From Vanilla planifolia (lineage: Eukaryota; Streptophyta; Magnoliopsida; Asparagales; Orchidaceae), in assembly GCA_023846275.1 (NCBI GenBank), contig CM043865.1, positions 33,990,412 through 34,054,411 of the forward strand: a DNA stretch of 64,000 bases, read 5' to 3'. A program made the translations under genes and the position numbers. The notes beneath the pieces are model-generated. The model was given only the letters and a program-made list of their open reading frames with translations, searched no databases and was not told where the DNA came from. Of this stretch, positions 47,501 to 60,775 are shown piece after piece. Numbering within the stretch: the first letter of the stretch is position 1; every line of letters starts with the position of its first letter.

Positions 47501-49870
47501 AAGGCAAGTGTTCTTTAGGTTGCAAGTGAATCAACTCATGCTCAACTTGAATAATCATGAGTTTGGTAAGAAAACCATCATTTATGTGGGTTTGAGTCAA
47601 AAATGGTGAGCGAGCATTGACTTAAGAAGACCAAAGCCATCTTTGATTGTTGAGATCTTGTATTACTTCAAAAATTAGGAGTTTTATGGGAGCTTTCTAC
47701 TATTTTAGAAAATTTACAAAAGAACCTTCCAAGACAACAAACTTTTACATTCTGTCTGGTGAATCAGAAATTTTACTAAGAGGAAGTCCATGTTGAGACA
47801 TTCTTAAATTTGAATAATATTATACATAAATAATCAAATATTAGTTATAACCAATTTTGAGTAGCCATTTGGGCTTAAAACTAATGCTTCATGCTATGTC
47901 ACAACAGCTATTTTGATGCAATAAGGGAGCTATATAGCTTATTATTCAAAAATGCTACAATGGAAATAGAAATTTTCTAATCTATGACGAGGCATTGTTG
48001 ACTTTACATAAGTTGTGAAACACTAACAACAATGTCTACTTGGGAAAGAAATAATCGTGCTTTCAACCTATCATCTTCTCTAATATCTTCAAACACAAAT
48101 TTAAATCTAACAAGTTTGACATATGAAATGCATGTCTTCAACCTTGTAATGAACTATAGGAGGGATAGTAAAAACACATTGATAGATCTACATCATTGGA
48201 TGATGTTGTATTGGGATATGATTTAGTCCTACATTAAGACAAGTAAGAGAAAATTTATTGAATTTGCAAAAGAGGACAAAATTTACCTTTGTCAATGATA
48301 CAGTCAAGATGGGAATGAAAGAGTTTCCATACTTGAGTTTGACAAGAAGAGATATTCTAAAGAATAGAACAAAAGCAAGCGTAGCTTGGGGATCTAGTCA
48401 TGTTAAAGAAAGAAGATACCAGGGACTTGAATCACAAGAAAAATGGGCTTATGATTAGTAGATTAAATCAAGAGATCATGGTCAATTTCAACAAGAGCAT
48501 GTAGTAGAATATCTAACCTTTCGAGAAATGCTTAATTTCTCTGTAAGAGGATCTTTTCAAGACTTTTTATGGTCTTGAGAAGCCTTTTACAACCTCCTCA
48601 AAACAATGCTTCTTTCCTAGAGGAAGCAAAGACAAAGAATAACCTTTTGGGAGTCACCATCTCTAGAGAGGTCATTCTTAAGACCTTTAATAGTCTTGAG
48701 AAAGCATATAAGGGAGAACCATGGTCTTGAGCATACCCTTCAAGTATCCTTTCCCTAGACATCTTAGATATGAAGTGGTAGTTTTCCAGTGTTATATGAA
48801 GAGCTTTGAACTTCTCCAACCCATTGTTGAAGTGGTTAACTGTGGGATTTTTCGTACTACTATTGACTTAGATTTTCTTTCCATCTTAACCATTGGAAGC
48901 ATCTATAAATGCTCAATGAATGAATGAGAAAGAAGAAACTTTTTCATAAAATCTTTTTTTTTTTTTTTGTTAGGAAAGTTATTTCTCATCATTTCACCTA
49001 TTTAGCTTCTTTTTTTATTCTCACTTCATGTCCAGGAGGAATGAAAGATCCATTATTAAATTTTACAACCCATCACCAAAAAATGCAAGCAATTGGAGAG
49101 ATCTGATCCTCGATGATTATTGCTACGCTTAAAATCAGAAGCTCCACAAATTAGGTAATCATTTGAAAATGAGATTAACCCATATTAATAAATCAATCTA
49201 CCTCACCACATCTTGTGGTTGGAACTGATGGATTGCTTATCTTGGCAAGTTGTAGATCTGTAGCAGGTGCTTATTTCTTGTAATGTGTTGACAAATGTGG
49301 GTACAAGTTTTTCCTACTACAACTATAGCTAATTTGTTTCAAGCCATCAGCTATATAGTTCATGTATAGCAGGTACATTATCTTTTGCATGCTCATTGCA
49401 GGGAATTATATTGTTGCATGTTTTAACCTTCAATTAATAGTTCTTGCATTGGGATACATCCTTGAGTTATTCTGCTTCATAGTTATTGCATTGAACATCC
49501 TACTTGTAATACCATCAAAAGCCCGATTCACTTCAAACTTTTTTCCTAGACCATTCCTATGACGTCAATATTTGATCCTATGGCTAAAGATTTCTTTCAC
49601 AGAGTATATAACCATTCTCCCACGTCATAAGATAATGCAAGTGATTGTTTTATTGAACATTGAGAAATATATAACCATTTTTTTTATCAAGTGTTACCCT
49701 CATGCAGTTTTTCTTGTTTCTTTGGCAAGTGGAAATAGGAAGAAATGAACACAAACAAAGAGGTGCATATATTTTCTTCATTACAGAGAAGGCTATCAGC
49801 TGATGTTGCTATCTCAACAATAGCCATTAAAAAAAGAGTTGACAAAAGCTTTTATGGACGGAGCATGATA
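44560..49870 (+). pseudogene. Degenerate partial copy of NRPD2 (intron 4 to exon 6)
   Basis: The copy is colinear with the intact gene and on the same strand. From 44560 to about 45535 it matches 31430-31476 plus 32541-33500: the end of intron 4, exon 5, and the start of intron 5. Exon 5 is recognisable at about 45075-45357 (atggtgaaaatta, cagaatttggccatcc, ttaaagcaattaga) but carries deletions, shifts and a stop. Similarity resumes at about 49190 with intron 5 (gttatcgtttgcatgctgat in the gene versus attatcttttgcatgctcat here). It ends in exon 6 (ttctttggcaag, then tggaaatagg) near 49870. The middle, about 45540-48900, is a foreign gypsy relic. No open frame survives. The copy lacks the hAT element of the intact intron. 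Confidence 0.87.
45540..48900 (+). mobile_element. Ty3/gypsy pol relic nested in the NRPD2 copy
   Basis: A broken plus-strand frame shows the gypsy reverse transcriptase. At 47108-47338 it reads SCSPVVMMPNKNAAWHMCME then YRALNKTSIMNLYPL. At about 47370-47610 it gives NVPTIFLRVMNDIVRE-like sequence, a decayed aspartate box (CLNDVLVF, normally YxDDIL), and LKYARQVFFRLQVNQLMLNL. Farther on (about 47880-48040) RNase H pieces appear (TTAILMQ, SYIAYYSKML, HYLLGK-like). Gag-like sequence may lie in 45600-46900 but is too eroded to prove. No LTRs or target duplications were found, so the outer limits are taken from where NRPD2 similarity stops and restarts. Confidence 0.75.
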
Positions 49871-50859
49871 CAACAGGGAAAGCAAGGTTTTCTTCCAACC
49901 ATGCTGATTTCACCAATTTTGTAAACATAAATATACAGACAATAGGAAAAATGTTTTGAGTTTGGTTTGGTAGCTAATTTAATTTGGCAGCAGATGATTG
50001 AAAGTTGAGATTGATTTGTAATTCAAGTTTGTGGGTCATCAGTCGATTTGAACGATACGATTGATTTGCTCTTCTCAAAATGTCATCAAAGATTTGACTT
50101 GTTCATTTGTCAAATTAATATCTCTTGTTAGGTTCAATATCTTTTTCTTGTTATATAAGAAATCAATTGCTAATCTTTGCATGTTTTGATGTTAGAAATA
50201 TTCTGCAATATAGTTCAAAATTAAAAAGATCAAACGATTCTGTTTTATGTAAATTAATCTTCATCAATGGAACTAGATAGCCGTGATGTGTACTTGTCAT
50301 AATTATAGAAGCCTTTGCTTGATGTTTTGTTGTAATGCCTTCAACTCTTTTCAGTCATTGATGCTTTTGCACCAAGTTTAGTGCTCAATGACTGATTCAA
50401 AAGGTATTTCATGTTGAAATATATAACTTGTATGAATTTTATAAATTATTTTGTTTTTTTAATTTGTTTTGATCCATTTGTTTTTAGAACTATTTACTTG
50501 ATTATAATAGAAGAAAAAAAAATAATAAAAAAAGAATAGTTTTAAAAGAAATTATTAACCTTTGTTAGATATGAATGTGCTTGATTCAAAAGAAAATAAC
50601 ATTTATTATTTAAATCTTTGTTTCATTTAAATGCATTTACAAAGGACAAAAAGATAATGTATCATTTGTATCTTGTATAATTAAATAAGAATGTGTAAAA
50701 ATTTAATAATTTAAAAGTTTGAAAAATTCAACATCAAATTTACTTCTATTATGTGAGTTTTTCAATGTGTATACCTCAAAAAGCTTAACATTTAAAAAAA
50801 TAATAATTGTTATTAGATCTAAAGCACAAAAATGAAAACAATATCAAGGATAATTAACG

Positions 50860-50909
<50 letters not shown>

Positions 50910-52662
50910 ATTATAATTCCTATAAAAGTAATTCATCCAACAAACATTTATAATTTGCTTGTAAACAAAATTGAACAAATATATCAAGTAATTTAACATC
51001 CCCATCTGAATCGTGAACTTTTTTCGTTGGAATTATCATTACTTTTCTGAAATTGATTATTTGCATAATTAAATAAACTGGACAAATTATTGCCTCTCTT
51101 TTCGTTGGAATTGTCATTAGATGTTCGTTAGAATATTATTGCACCAATATATCATTCTCAAACCTAAGTTCTTTTGAACTTAGTTACAAAAAGAAATTCG
51201 ATTTATCTTTAATTTTATTTTTATGGGCACATAACAATATGCACATGAAACAACTTAGAGATCACAACAAAATTTTATAAATTCATTTGGAATTCATCCA
51301 CTTTATATATTTATTAACTAAATGTTCACATTTCATATTTATATTTTCTTTTTTTTTTCTTATTCCCATAGTAACATAATTTTGGCTTACTCTATACTTC
51401 AAGGTATGCCTTGTACATAACAATATTTACAATTCATAGCATATAATTTTTTTTAATTTGTTATCTATTTAGAAGTCAATAACATCTTATAATAATTAAA
51501 CATACAAGCATATTTTCATACATAAACTTAAAATGATGTTTGATGAAACTAGAGACAAAGAATTGAAGTGAAACAATTGAATCTAAAAGTATAATAAAGG
51601 ATTTGCTAGCTCAGTACAGGTCCTTCTCAAAGAAATGACCCAGCATTCTATCTACTGGAGTTTAGAAATTTTGTATTCCAATGAAAAACCAGCAAACTTT
51701 TTTGCCAAGTTCAATCAACAATGCTTCCCCAAAGTTGTGATCTTGAGCCAACCCTATCTAACCCTTGCAAAGCTGTTTTATAATAAGGAAGTAAACCCTT
51801 ATCAATGGTGTTCATCCTATGGAAATGTAAGGTTTGGATATCTTCAAAACTGGAAAAATACATGCAATACCCATTATATTAGAAAGTTATAAATTTAATT
51901 TCCTGTTAGTAATAACAAAATCAATTAGTATGTAAAAGAAAGTGAATATTATCAAAGATGACATATGAAAGAAAATAGATGAAACATGTATGAAATATGA
52001 AAGAAAAAAAAATAGAAATAAATCACAGCGAAGAAAAATGCAAGAAGACAATATGTTCCTTGTCGATATGGGGAAAGAAAGCACTATGCTATCCGATCAA
52101 ATCACTTGGGATAGTTAGACTATATCTATCCACTTAACTAGTTGATGAAGAACATTTAAAGTTCCTTTTGATGTTGTGACCTAAAGTGAAAATTTGATCA
52201 TTAATTGTTCATGATAATACAGATGAAAATGAAGCCTTTTTAAAATCTTATATAATTGCCAGAATTTCATAATAGTATGGAATCATATTAAAACATTACA
52301 AAACATATAAATACATGCAATAACCAATTGTGATTCTAAATAAACATTTACAAATAATAAACTCATAACATACCATCAACTAGAAAAAAATATATAATGA
52401 TAAATCTCTAGTTGCCATTTCTTATCAATATATCTCAAATTGAATAAAATAAACTGATATGAATAGAAATAGATTTATTCCTTTTTTTTTTTTTGGTAAA
52501 TCAAGAATAGATGACAAAAAGAGATAAGAGAAAAGACTATAGGAAAAAAATTGCTTTCTTAGATTTAGTTAATGGAAATAGATATTTATCACATTTTATC
52601 AATTTAACTTTATTTATCGTTTTGGCCCCATCACCAAAAACAAAAATTTCACTGTGGCCCGC
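49871..52662. other. AT-rich intergenic region between the NRPD2 copy and the permease
   Basis: No coding region or RNA gene was recognised. Only the (AT)n tract at 50861 and homopolymer-rich stretches stand out. Confidence 0.5.
50861..50906. repeat. (AT)n microsatellite, 46 bp
   Basis: Uninterrupted alternating TA dinucleotides, 23 units. Confidence 0.97.
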
Positions 52663-53909
52663 TTAGCCCTCCAACGCAGGAAGAGATGTCTCCTTCTTCA
52701 CGACGTTTTGTTCCCTTAGCTCTCCGTAGATGTAGGAAATGAAACCCCAGAGTGAAAGAACGAGGGCAACGGCTTTATTATTTGTGAACGGCTCATGGAA
52801 GAAGACGACGGCGAGCACCACGGTTACCGGGAGTAGTACGTCAACGACGATGCCGGTGAGCAGCGCCGACGAGAAGAACACGACACCGACCCTCCCCAGG
52901 AAGAAGCACTGCATCACAACTGCAAAGGATAGAATCACGAGGTAGTAGTTTGCCTCTCCAAGCCCATACTCCTTGGCCTCTCTTGAGATAGCCTACAATA
53001 AATGAACATCAATTCACCGTTTTGTTCGTTTGATATTTAAATTATTAATAAAAATTAGTCGGATAAATTCATTTTGAGAAACATGTATAACCATTTTCTG
53101 GCTTTTATTTGCATTTTTTTTTTCATCGGGTTTGTTGTCGTCAATACCTGGAATTCCCCGTGAATCAACATACCAACTGCACAACAAAACGTGGCGACAA
53201 ACCCGATGACCACCTGAGTTTCCAACACTAAAAGGTACGTCACCTCCCTCTTCACCTTCATGTACATGAGCTCCGCTAGCGTAGGCAGAAGACCATCGAG
53301 CACGGCGGCGCCTATTGTCATGCCAAAGCCGAGAAAGTACTTCCTGCTTCTCACACCCTCCGGCCTGTCCCTGCCGGCGTTCACGCCGAGAACCACCGCC
53401 CCCATGGTGAGAAGCATCACCGCGTTTATGGAGAACGGCGTGAACCTCTGTTTCACGATGAGGAAGGCGAAGACTGAGGTGAAACAGAGCTGGGTGGAGA
53501 GGAGGAGGGAGGAGGTGGAGACAGGGACGTAGAAGAGACCGTAGGCGTAGAATAAGTTCACGGCGGCGGTCAGGACGCCGAGAACGGTGCAAGAGAGGAG
53601 CAGGGGAGGGGTCATGATGGTGGAGAAGCAGAGATTGGGTTTGTTTCTGTGGCGGCGGTGGAGACTGTGGGATAGGATGAGAGGGGGGAGGAGAAGAGGA
53701 AAGGCCGCGGTTTGGAGGAAGGTGGAGAAAAATATGAGATGGCCGCCGTGGGAGACGTAGAGACGGAGGAGAAGTGGCATGCCGCCACAGCCGACGACGA
53801 GGAGGAAGAGGTTGAGAGAGAGGTGGAATAGTTTTTGCGCTTTGCTTGTATTCGGCTTTCCGCCGATGTCCTTCGTGGGCGGCTGATGAACTTGGGATTC
53901 AATCTCCAT
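52663..53909 (-). CDS. Purine permease family transporter (PUP-like)
   Basis: Two exons, 53909-53148 and 52992-52663, encode 363 residues, the normal size for the family. Purine permeases are plasma- or vacuolar-membrane H+-coupled carriers of adenine, cytokinins and related bases, with about ten membrane helices of the drug/metabolite transporter fold. Visible helices include LSLNLFLLVVGCGGMPLLL, STFLQTAAFPLLLPP, LGVLTAAVNLFYAYGLFYVP, LLLSTQLCFTSVFAFLIV, NAVMLLTMGAVVLGVNA, LVLETQVVIGFVATFCCAVG, LVILSFAVVMQCFFLG and AVALVLSLWGFISYIYGE. The family patterns S-L-L-L-S-T-Q-L-x-F and WGFxSYxYGE are present. The single intron after QV...GEFQ is phase 0. I chose the MEIESQVH start over an in-frame ATG 48 bp upstream (53957) because the family often begins MEIE. 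The substrate cannot be told from sequence. Exon 1 is GC-rich, unlike its flanks. Confidence 0.95.
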
Positions 53910-56900
53910 CTCTGCGACAGCTCCTCCACGAATTGTGAGGCGATTTATAAGGTTCATAAAAATGCTTTACGATATTAAGCACCTCTATGTTACGTTAGAA
54001 AGATCAATAAAGATCGTATTCTTCATTTAAAAAACAATATTTGGTGCTGGCCGCTGATCCATAAACATATTTTCCAAATTAGTTTGCATATTAATATAAT
54101 AAAATATTTATTAATATACAGTGTAAGACAAGTTTTTGTCCGTATTAATTATATTTTTTTTTATCAATCAATAGGATATGATTAATAAATCTTGCATATT
54201 AATTTCAAATTAATTTTTTTGGTAAGTAATTTTGAGCTTATGATGATGCTTTTCTTGATCATAGTTTGCATCAATTTTATCAATAATTTTAAATTTTGAT
54301 TTTTAAAATAAAGTTGCATAATTTCTTAACTCTGCATACCAAATAAACCAGTGTTCACTTGGTTATAAACAACGGTGATATTAAAAAGATGAAACAAGAA
54401 TCCAATAGTAATGTTAATATAGTTTATATTAAAAAAAGATAATATATAGTTGAGATAATAAATAATTGCCATTTAAAACTACAATTGGGCACTTCTTGTA
54501 TCGGTTAATGTTTAATTAATATTTAAAATTTAATTATTTTATAAGTAATCAATCTCATTATTAATGATTGTTATTATAAATCACTTATAATTGATAGACC
54601 AAAAGCATAATAGTTAATGATATTGAATTAAGAGTGTGAGTCTAAAATAGAGAAAATAATAATCAATGTACAAAATAAATTATATAACTATAAACTTTTT
54701 ACTCATTAATTTGTGATTATAGGACAATGCATGTTACTCAAGTGTCGATTGCTAGCAATATTAATATAGAATGATCATCTGTAGTCAATCATACTATCAT
54801 CCACTTATGTTTGTACTTCTATTTTTATTATTTTAATTTTTTTAGTATTATAAAGTGTGATATATCACTTTGATATTCTAAGACATGATCAATTTGGATT
54901 GCAAGTGTTTTACTTTATTTTAGATTGCTTTTGAGTATTTTGTGGGCATTTTGTTTAGCTCAAGTGTTTTCAAGATTGTAGGATGTAGATATAATAGCAT
55001 ATGATGGTTGAATCCATATTATTAATTATGTCAACTAAGTCATGAGGTTCTAAAAAACCACCCAAGGTGATCACCAGATAATCTAATACTATTTTTTGGC
55101 TTTGAAGATATATAGATATATTATTAATAAATTATAATAATAGATTCCTCCTTGTTGAAATGAGATGATGAAGGTCAGACGATATCTTGTATCACATGAC
55201 ATGCATATAATACATTTACTTATATTTGCTAAAATGTTATTTGTACTTTAGTTGATAACATGTTTTTTTGTATATTTTATTGACATAAATGATGTTTTAC
55301 AATTTACTCTAAGTTTGACTTTATGTTCTGTTGTTATGCCATCGTTGATTTGTATTTTGATAAAAAAAAAGACTTAACTCGTTGCTTTTAATGAATTGTT
55401 GCTTCCAACAGAGTTGGCGATTAAGACAAAAAAATAGTTTACAGATCATTAAATTTAAAGCATAACTTGGGAGAAAGGTTCACTAAATTGTAATACATAG
55501 ATTTATACGATTGATAATATAGTTGTTTATCTTCCTAAAAATATATATTTTACAAGAAAAATTGTATAGTTTAGATGTTATTTTTGTTAAAAATCATTGT
55601 CAATAAGCTTTAGTGGGTGATAAATAATTAATCATTTTTTAAAGAATGATGATGATTATTTGGAAAAAAAATTAGAGCTTCTAAAAGAGTTGACAAATGA
55701 CTAGCAAGCAATTTCTCGGTAGACATAATATTGAATTCTTGAGGGTCTGGTCGATAAGAGATCCTAAGGAAAGTCATGTAAAATAGTTTCTTATGATTGA
55801 GATTGAGAAAAGGATTCAGAAATCAAAAGTAAATATGAACAAAATTATTAAAAATTGAGCTAAAATATTTAACTTAAAAAAACAATAAGGGGTTGACATC
55901 TAAATGCGTAATATGTTATAAAATATGCTAATTATATATTTAGTATGTTAATGTTGATACGAAGTGTACTTTTCTATCGAACCACTAGAGATGATATATA
56001 GTCAAGATCTTAATTATAAATGTTTTATTTTTCTTAATCTCCTAAAATTTTAGTTTAATAATTTTGTGAAGATAATAAACCTTTATATTATCATCTTATG
56101 AAGTGTCAAAATGATTCGTGCGTTTCATGCACAAAATGATGCAACAATTCACAATTAATATTGAAGAATTTTGTCTTCAAGAGAAATAAATCAATCTCCC
56201 AATTTTTTTATGAAAACTTGGCATTAGAAAATTCTCTTATAAGACACTTAATGGTGACATGCAACCACCACAAAAATAATATTTTTTCATTTTGTTTAAA
56301 CAATTATTACTTATTTCACAATATATTAATAAAACATACATAAAATTTCTTTATCGCACTACAATAATATATATCATCATTAACCACAAAATAAAGTGAT
56401 AGAGGAATGTGTGTGCAAGATTGATTCGAGATTTTATACCAAAATTGATAGAAATGATGTTGTGACTCAAACTTAGTTTTGATATCAAAATTAATTGAGG
56501 TGTAGTGTGTTTAGTACTATTCATTTTAAATGTTTAAAAGTCATATTAATGTAGGTAATTGTAGGTGTGAATAGCTCTACTCGTATGTTCACGAATGAGT
56601 TCGATGATGTGCATCAATAGCTTGTGCAATTATGTACAAAAATGGCGCAAGCATATGTAGCGGTACAGACATGCAAGATGGCATGCAATAGGAATTAAAT
56701 GGTGAGCAATAATAATTAGGTTATTAAGAAGCACTATACAAATGCTGCATTCAGGTGCATGCAACTAAGTGCTTGAGCAAGGCTTGGGTAAGGGAATGCA
56801 TAATTTATAGCGACAATAAATGTTACAATAACATTATAAAGGATTCAAGAATTTGAGATTCTTGGATGATGATCATAATATTAGAATTAATGGAGGCAAT

Positions 56901-57860
56901 TAAGGAAATAGAATAAGATAAAAGTGATAACAATGATGATTCTAGATTAAGATATGTTTGGTGGGATAGTTTTAAAGTTCATCTTGTGAGATGAAGTGAA
57001 TCATGTCTTTGTTAGAAGGAAACATCCTATGTATACATGTAACCTAAAATATTATAATTCTAAATAAATGATAAAACAAAAATTTTTAAATATTTTATCT
57101 GGTATTTGAAAAAAAATCTTTTTACTTTCATAGTGGTAGAAAAACCAATGAAAATTTGCTTTAAACTTTGGGGATTATCGTTATGTTTAAAATGATCATT
57201 ATTGCAAATAGGTTGTGCCAACAAATTATTATGAAAATTATTGATCTAAACTTTTAGGTGATGAGAACATGGAGCCTTTCTTTGTATATAAAAATATAGA
57301 AAAACAAAAATAAAGCATAAATTTATTAAATGTTGGGTTAAGAGAATGTTTGATAAATGTTCATACAAATGGACGCAATCTTTATCAAGATTCGTACTTC
57401 TTTAATTATAATTATAACGTATATGAGATTATATAGTAATGATTGTGTATATATGACTTTGTAAGAAACCTTACAAAGAAGAAGATAAGTCAAAACATTT
57501 TTTTCTCGGATTCAAATAAGTAAACTTAATAATTATGATATAAATATAACAGTAAAATATATTTTTATTTTGAAGGTTTTCATTTAGATTTCATATTGGC
57601 AAAGCATATGACATCTTTATTGAATATTTGTTTCAACATGTTATTTATTTATATGTAATCATTCTATTTTATGTGGTGATTTATGTATTACACATGAACA
57701 TAGTGAGGATGAATAAAAAGAAATGAAAATGCATATTATGATATCAAAATAATGCTTAGAATGTCATTTGGAAAATAAAATCAACTCAAACAAATAATAA
57801 TTGATTTCTTAAGACATTATCCTTATTAGCTCCAGTGTTTTAATATCTGTATATTTGCTA
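53910..57860. other. AT-rich intergenic region
   Basis: The first few hundred bases would hold the permease promoter; no convincing TATA box was picked. The remaining 3.5 kb contains no frame, repeat or transposon end that I could identify. Confidence 0.45.
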
Positions 57861-57864
57861 TGAT

Positions 57865-58220
<356 letters not shown>

Positions 58221-58729
58221 TATATATAGAATGTAATATTAATATGTTTATGGGCTAAACTTATATGATACTAGTTTATCTTCAAAAGATAATAATTTAG
58301 AAAGAAAATTTTGATCATATAAATATAACATTTTGGGAGTAAAATAAATAAAAATAATAAACTTATCTTTATATATTTTGATTTTATTATGATTATTGAT
58401 TTATTTAAATACTTGTGAATTTTTCTGTTATTTTATATTTATCTCAAATAAATATAGAGTAACATAATATTTATATTTTATCCTTTAAAAATTTATAAAT
58501 ACATAAAAATTTACAAATTCAATCCTATCGAGTTATGGGTTAAAATATATGAAAATAAATCTTTTAACTTTATTAAAAATATAACATAGTTTTTAAGTTA
58601 ATATTTAATATAATAATATTAAAAAAATTAATTTTATTTATTAAAATACTCATAATTAAATACATATAAACTTAGTCTTAAGATTTATATCCTCATACAA
58701 ACAAAAATTTCAAAATGTTATATGATACC

Positions 58730-58906
58730 TCAATTAAATATTAATTTAATTAACAAACCTGCAATGTACTCCTTCCTTCTTCCGTTCATCGCTGGCCACA
58801 TCAAATCACCCCGCTGTTGCTCGCCTGTGTCGCAGCCGAATTGGCAGCGAAAGAGCAGCGACGTACCGTCGGGGACCACCTTCACATGTGAACCGCTGAG
58901 TTCCAT
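58730..58906 (-). other. GC-rich 58-codon ORF, possible captured first exon (copy B)
   Basis: It is identical to the ORF at 13411-13587, beginning MELSGSHV with a potential donor about 50 codons in. The complete identity follows from the identity of the surrounding tract, so it is not by itself evidence of selection. Confidence 0.35.
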
Positions 58907-59622
58907 ATTTGCTCAGTTCTCGATTTTTTTTCCTACGAGAGCCACTCGCACCGCTTGAACCGTCGCTTGCCCGGTGCCGGACCCAAGACAACCAAAATTT
59001 TTTTGTTTGGGAACAGCTTTTCAACGTCTTTTCTGGTGGATTTTGAGCAATTATTGCACCATGGACAAAATTAAAAATTGACAAAGAAAAAAGGAAGATA
59101 ATATGACCAAATATTTCGATTATTGTTTAGTATTTTTTTTTATTTGAGATATGCCTAGGAATGACCATTAAACAAGTGAAAACCTTCAACGTTTGACCAT
59201 GTATATTCATCTTTATTAGCTTCGGTTTTAACACCGGGGTAACAATGTGGACTGGTCAAACTTCTTTTGTATTATCGTTAGCAAGAACAATCTTATTGGA
59301 TTATATTGATTCAAAATTTTATTCAATATCTATCTTCACCATTTAAATGACTATTTATAATACTTTGATAGGAAAAATGCATATTAAAAACTATAAACAA
59401 GCAATAAAAAGTTTTGTTCTAAATGTCAATCGCAATTGTATATTACAAATTACTCAAAACAAAGTCAAACTTCGATGATAAATGCATGTAAATCATACAA
59501 GTATTGAAAGGAAAATAGATTTTGAAATAAAATTTAATTAACAAAAAATTGTTTAAATCTTCATATAAAAAAAAGAAAAATGATTTTTCTATAAAAAGTT
59601 GAAAATTTGATAAAAACAAAAG

Positions 59623-60700
59623 ATGGTAATTAAGTTGACATAAGATGGTTGAGGATTATTGGATGTTCCAATAAATCGATGGAGGTTTGATTGGTCAATA
59701 AGATGGTTTGACAAGCTAGATTAGTTTAAATTTTGTTGGTTTGGATAGTTTGTGAATGAACATAACATACCTAATAAAGGGATTAGATGATCTAATTTAT
59801 TGAATTAATAATTTGATCAATGGATCAAATAATTTGATTATGAGTGAAATGATCCTTTCAAAAGAAAAAAATTTAAACATTGATAATTTTAGACAATTAA
59901 AAACTAAATAAATTCGAAAAGAGGATTTCAATATTTTGAGATATGAAATGAATAAAAAAAATATATGTTATTGCTTAAAAATAAATATTTTCAAGCAACT
60001 TTGATAAAGCAAAAAAACAAATAATTACAATTTGAGGTTTATTATTATGATTCAAATAGTTGGAAGTGCACAAACACTAAGTGGTGCACAAGTTAGTTAC
60101 TAGAAAGAAAACCAGAGAATTATACCAAAGCAAGAAAAGAGCTAAGATGTCTCTTTTGGGATAATATTTTTATCTTTCTTTATTTACTTTATTTATATTC
60201 TTTTGAGTCATAATAATTCAACAAAAATATAATTATTAAAAGTATTTTTTTCTTGAGTTAGTTATAATAGTTGATATTCTCTTCCTTAGAAACTTATTTA
60301 AATAAGAAAATTTAAATTTGAATTATCTTATCTTGATAAAGATAAGAATTAATAGTTATCTTTTTTATCTTATTATATTATGTTCATAAATAGCTTGAAA
60401 GTCATTTAATCAAGTAGATTTTTAGAAAAACTAAAAACGAAAATCATGAAGAACTTTGAGGCCTAAGAGAGTCCACCCTATAACATGAAAAGTGTAACTC
60501 TATCTGAAAAATTGTAGTTTGTCTCTACTATCCATCCTTATTATACTCATCCTTTCATTATAGTTTTTCTTCTACCTTTCATTGCCATAAATTAGTATCA
60601 GAGATCTTGTCATCTCTATTAACATTTAGTATCTATGTCTTGACAATCCACTTGCCAATAATTTGGTATTAAAGACACATTCATGGGGTTCTATCCATTG
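59623..60700. other. AT-rich region with no recognised gene
   Basis: Short direct phrases such as aagatggttga/aagatggtttga recur at 59640-59715. No coding region or element end is visible. Confidence 0.45.
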
Positions 60701-60728
60701 CAAGGATCTTCCATCGACTGATTATTTC

Positions 60729-60775
<47 letters not shown>

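Noticed and set aside
53612-53929. Serine-rich 105-codon frame over the permease first exon
   Set aside because: It is a shifted-frame shadow of the permease coding sequence.
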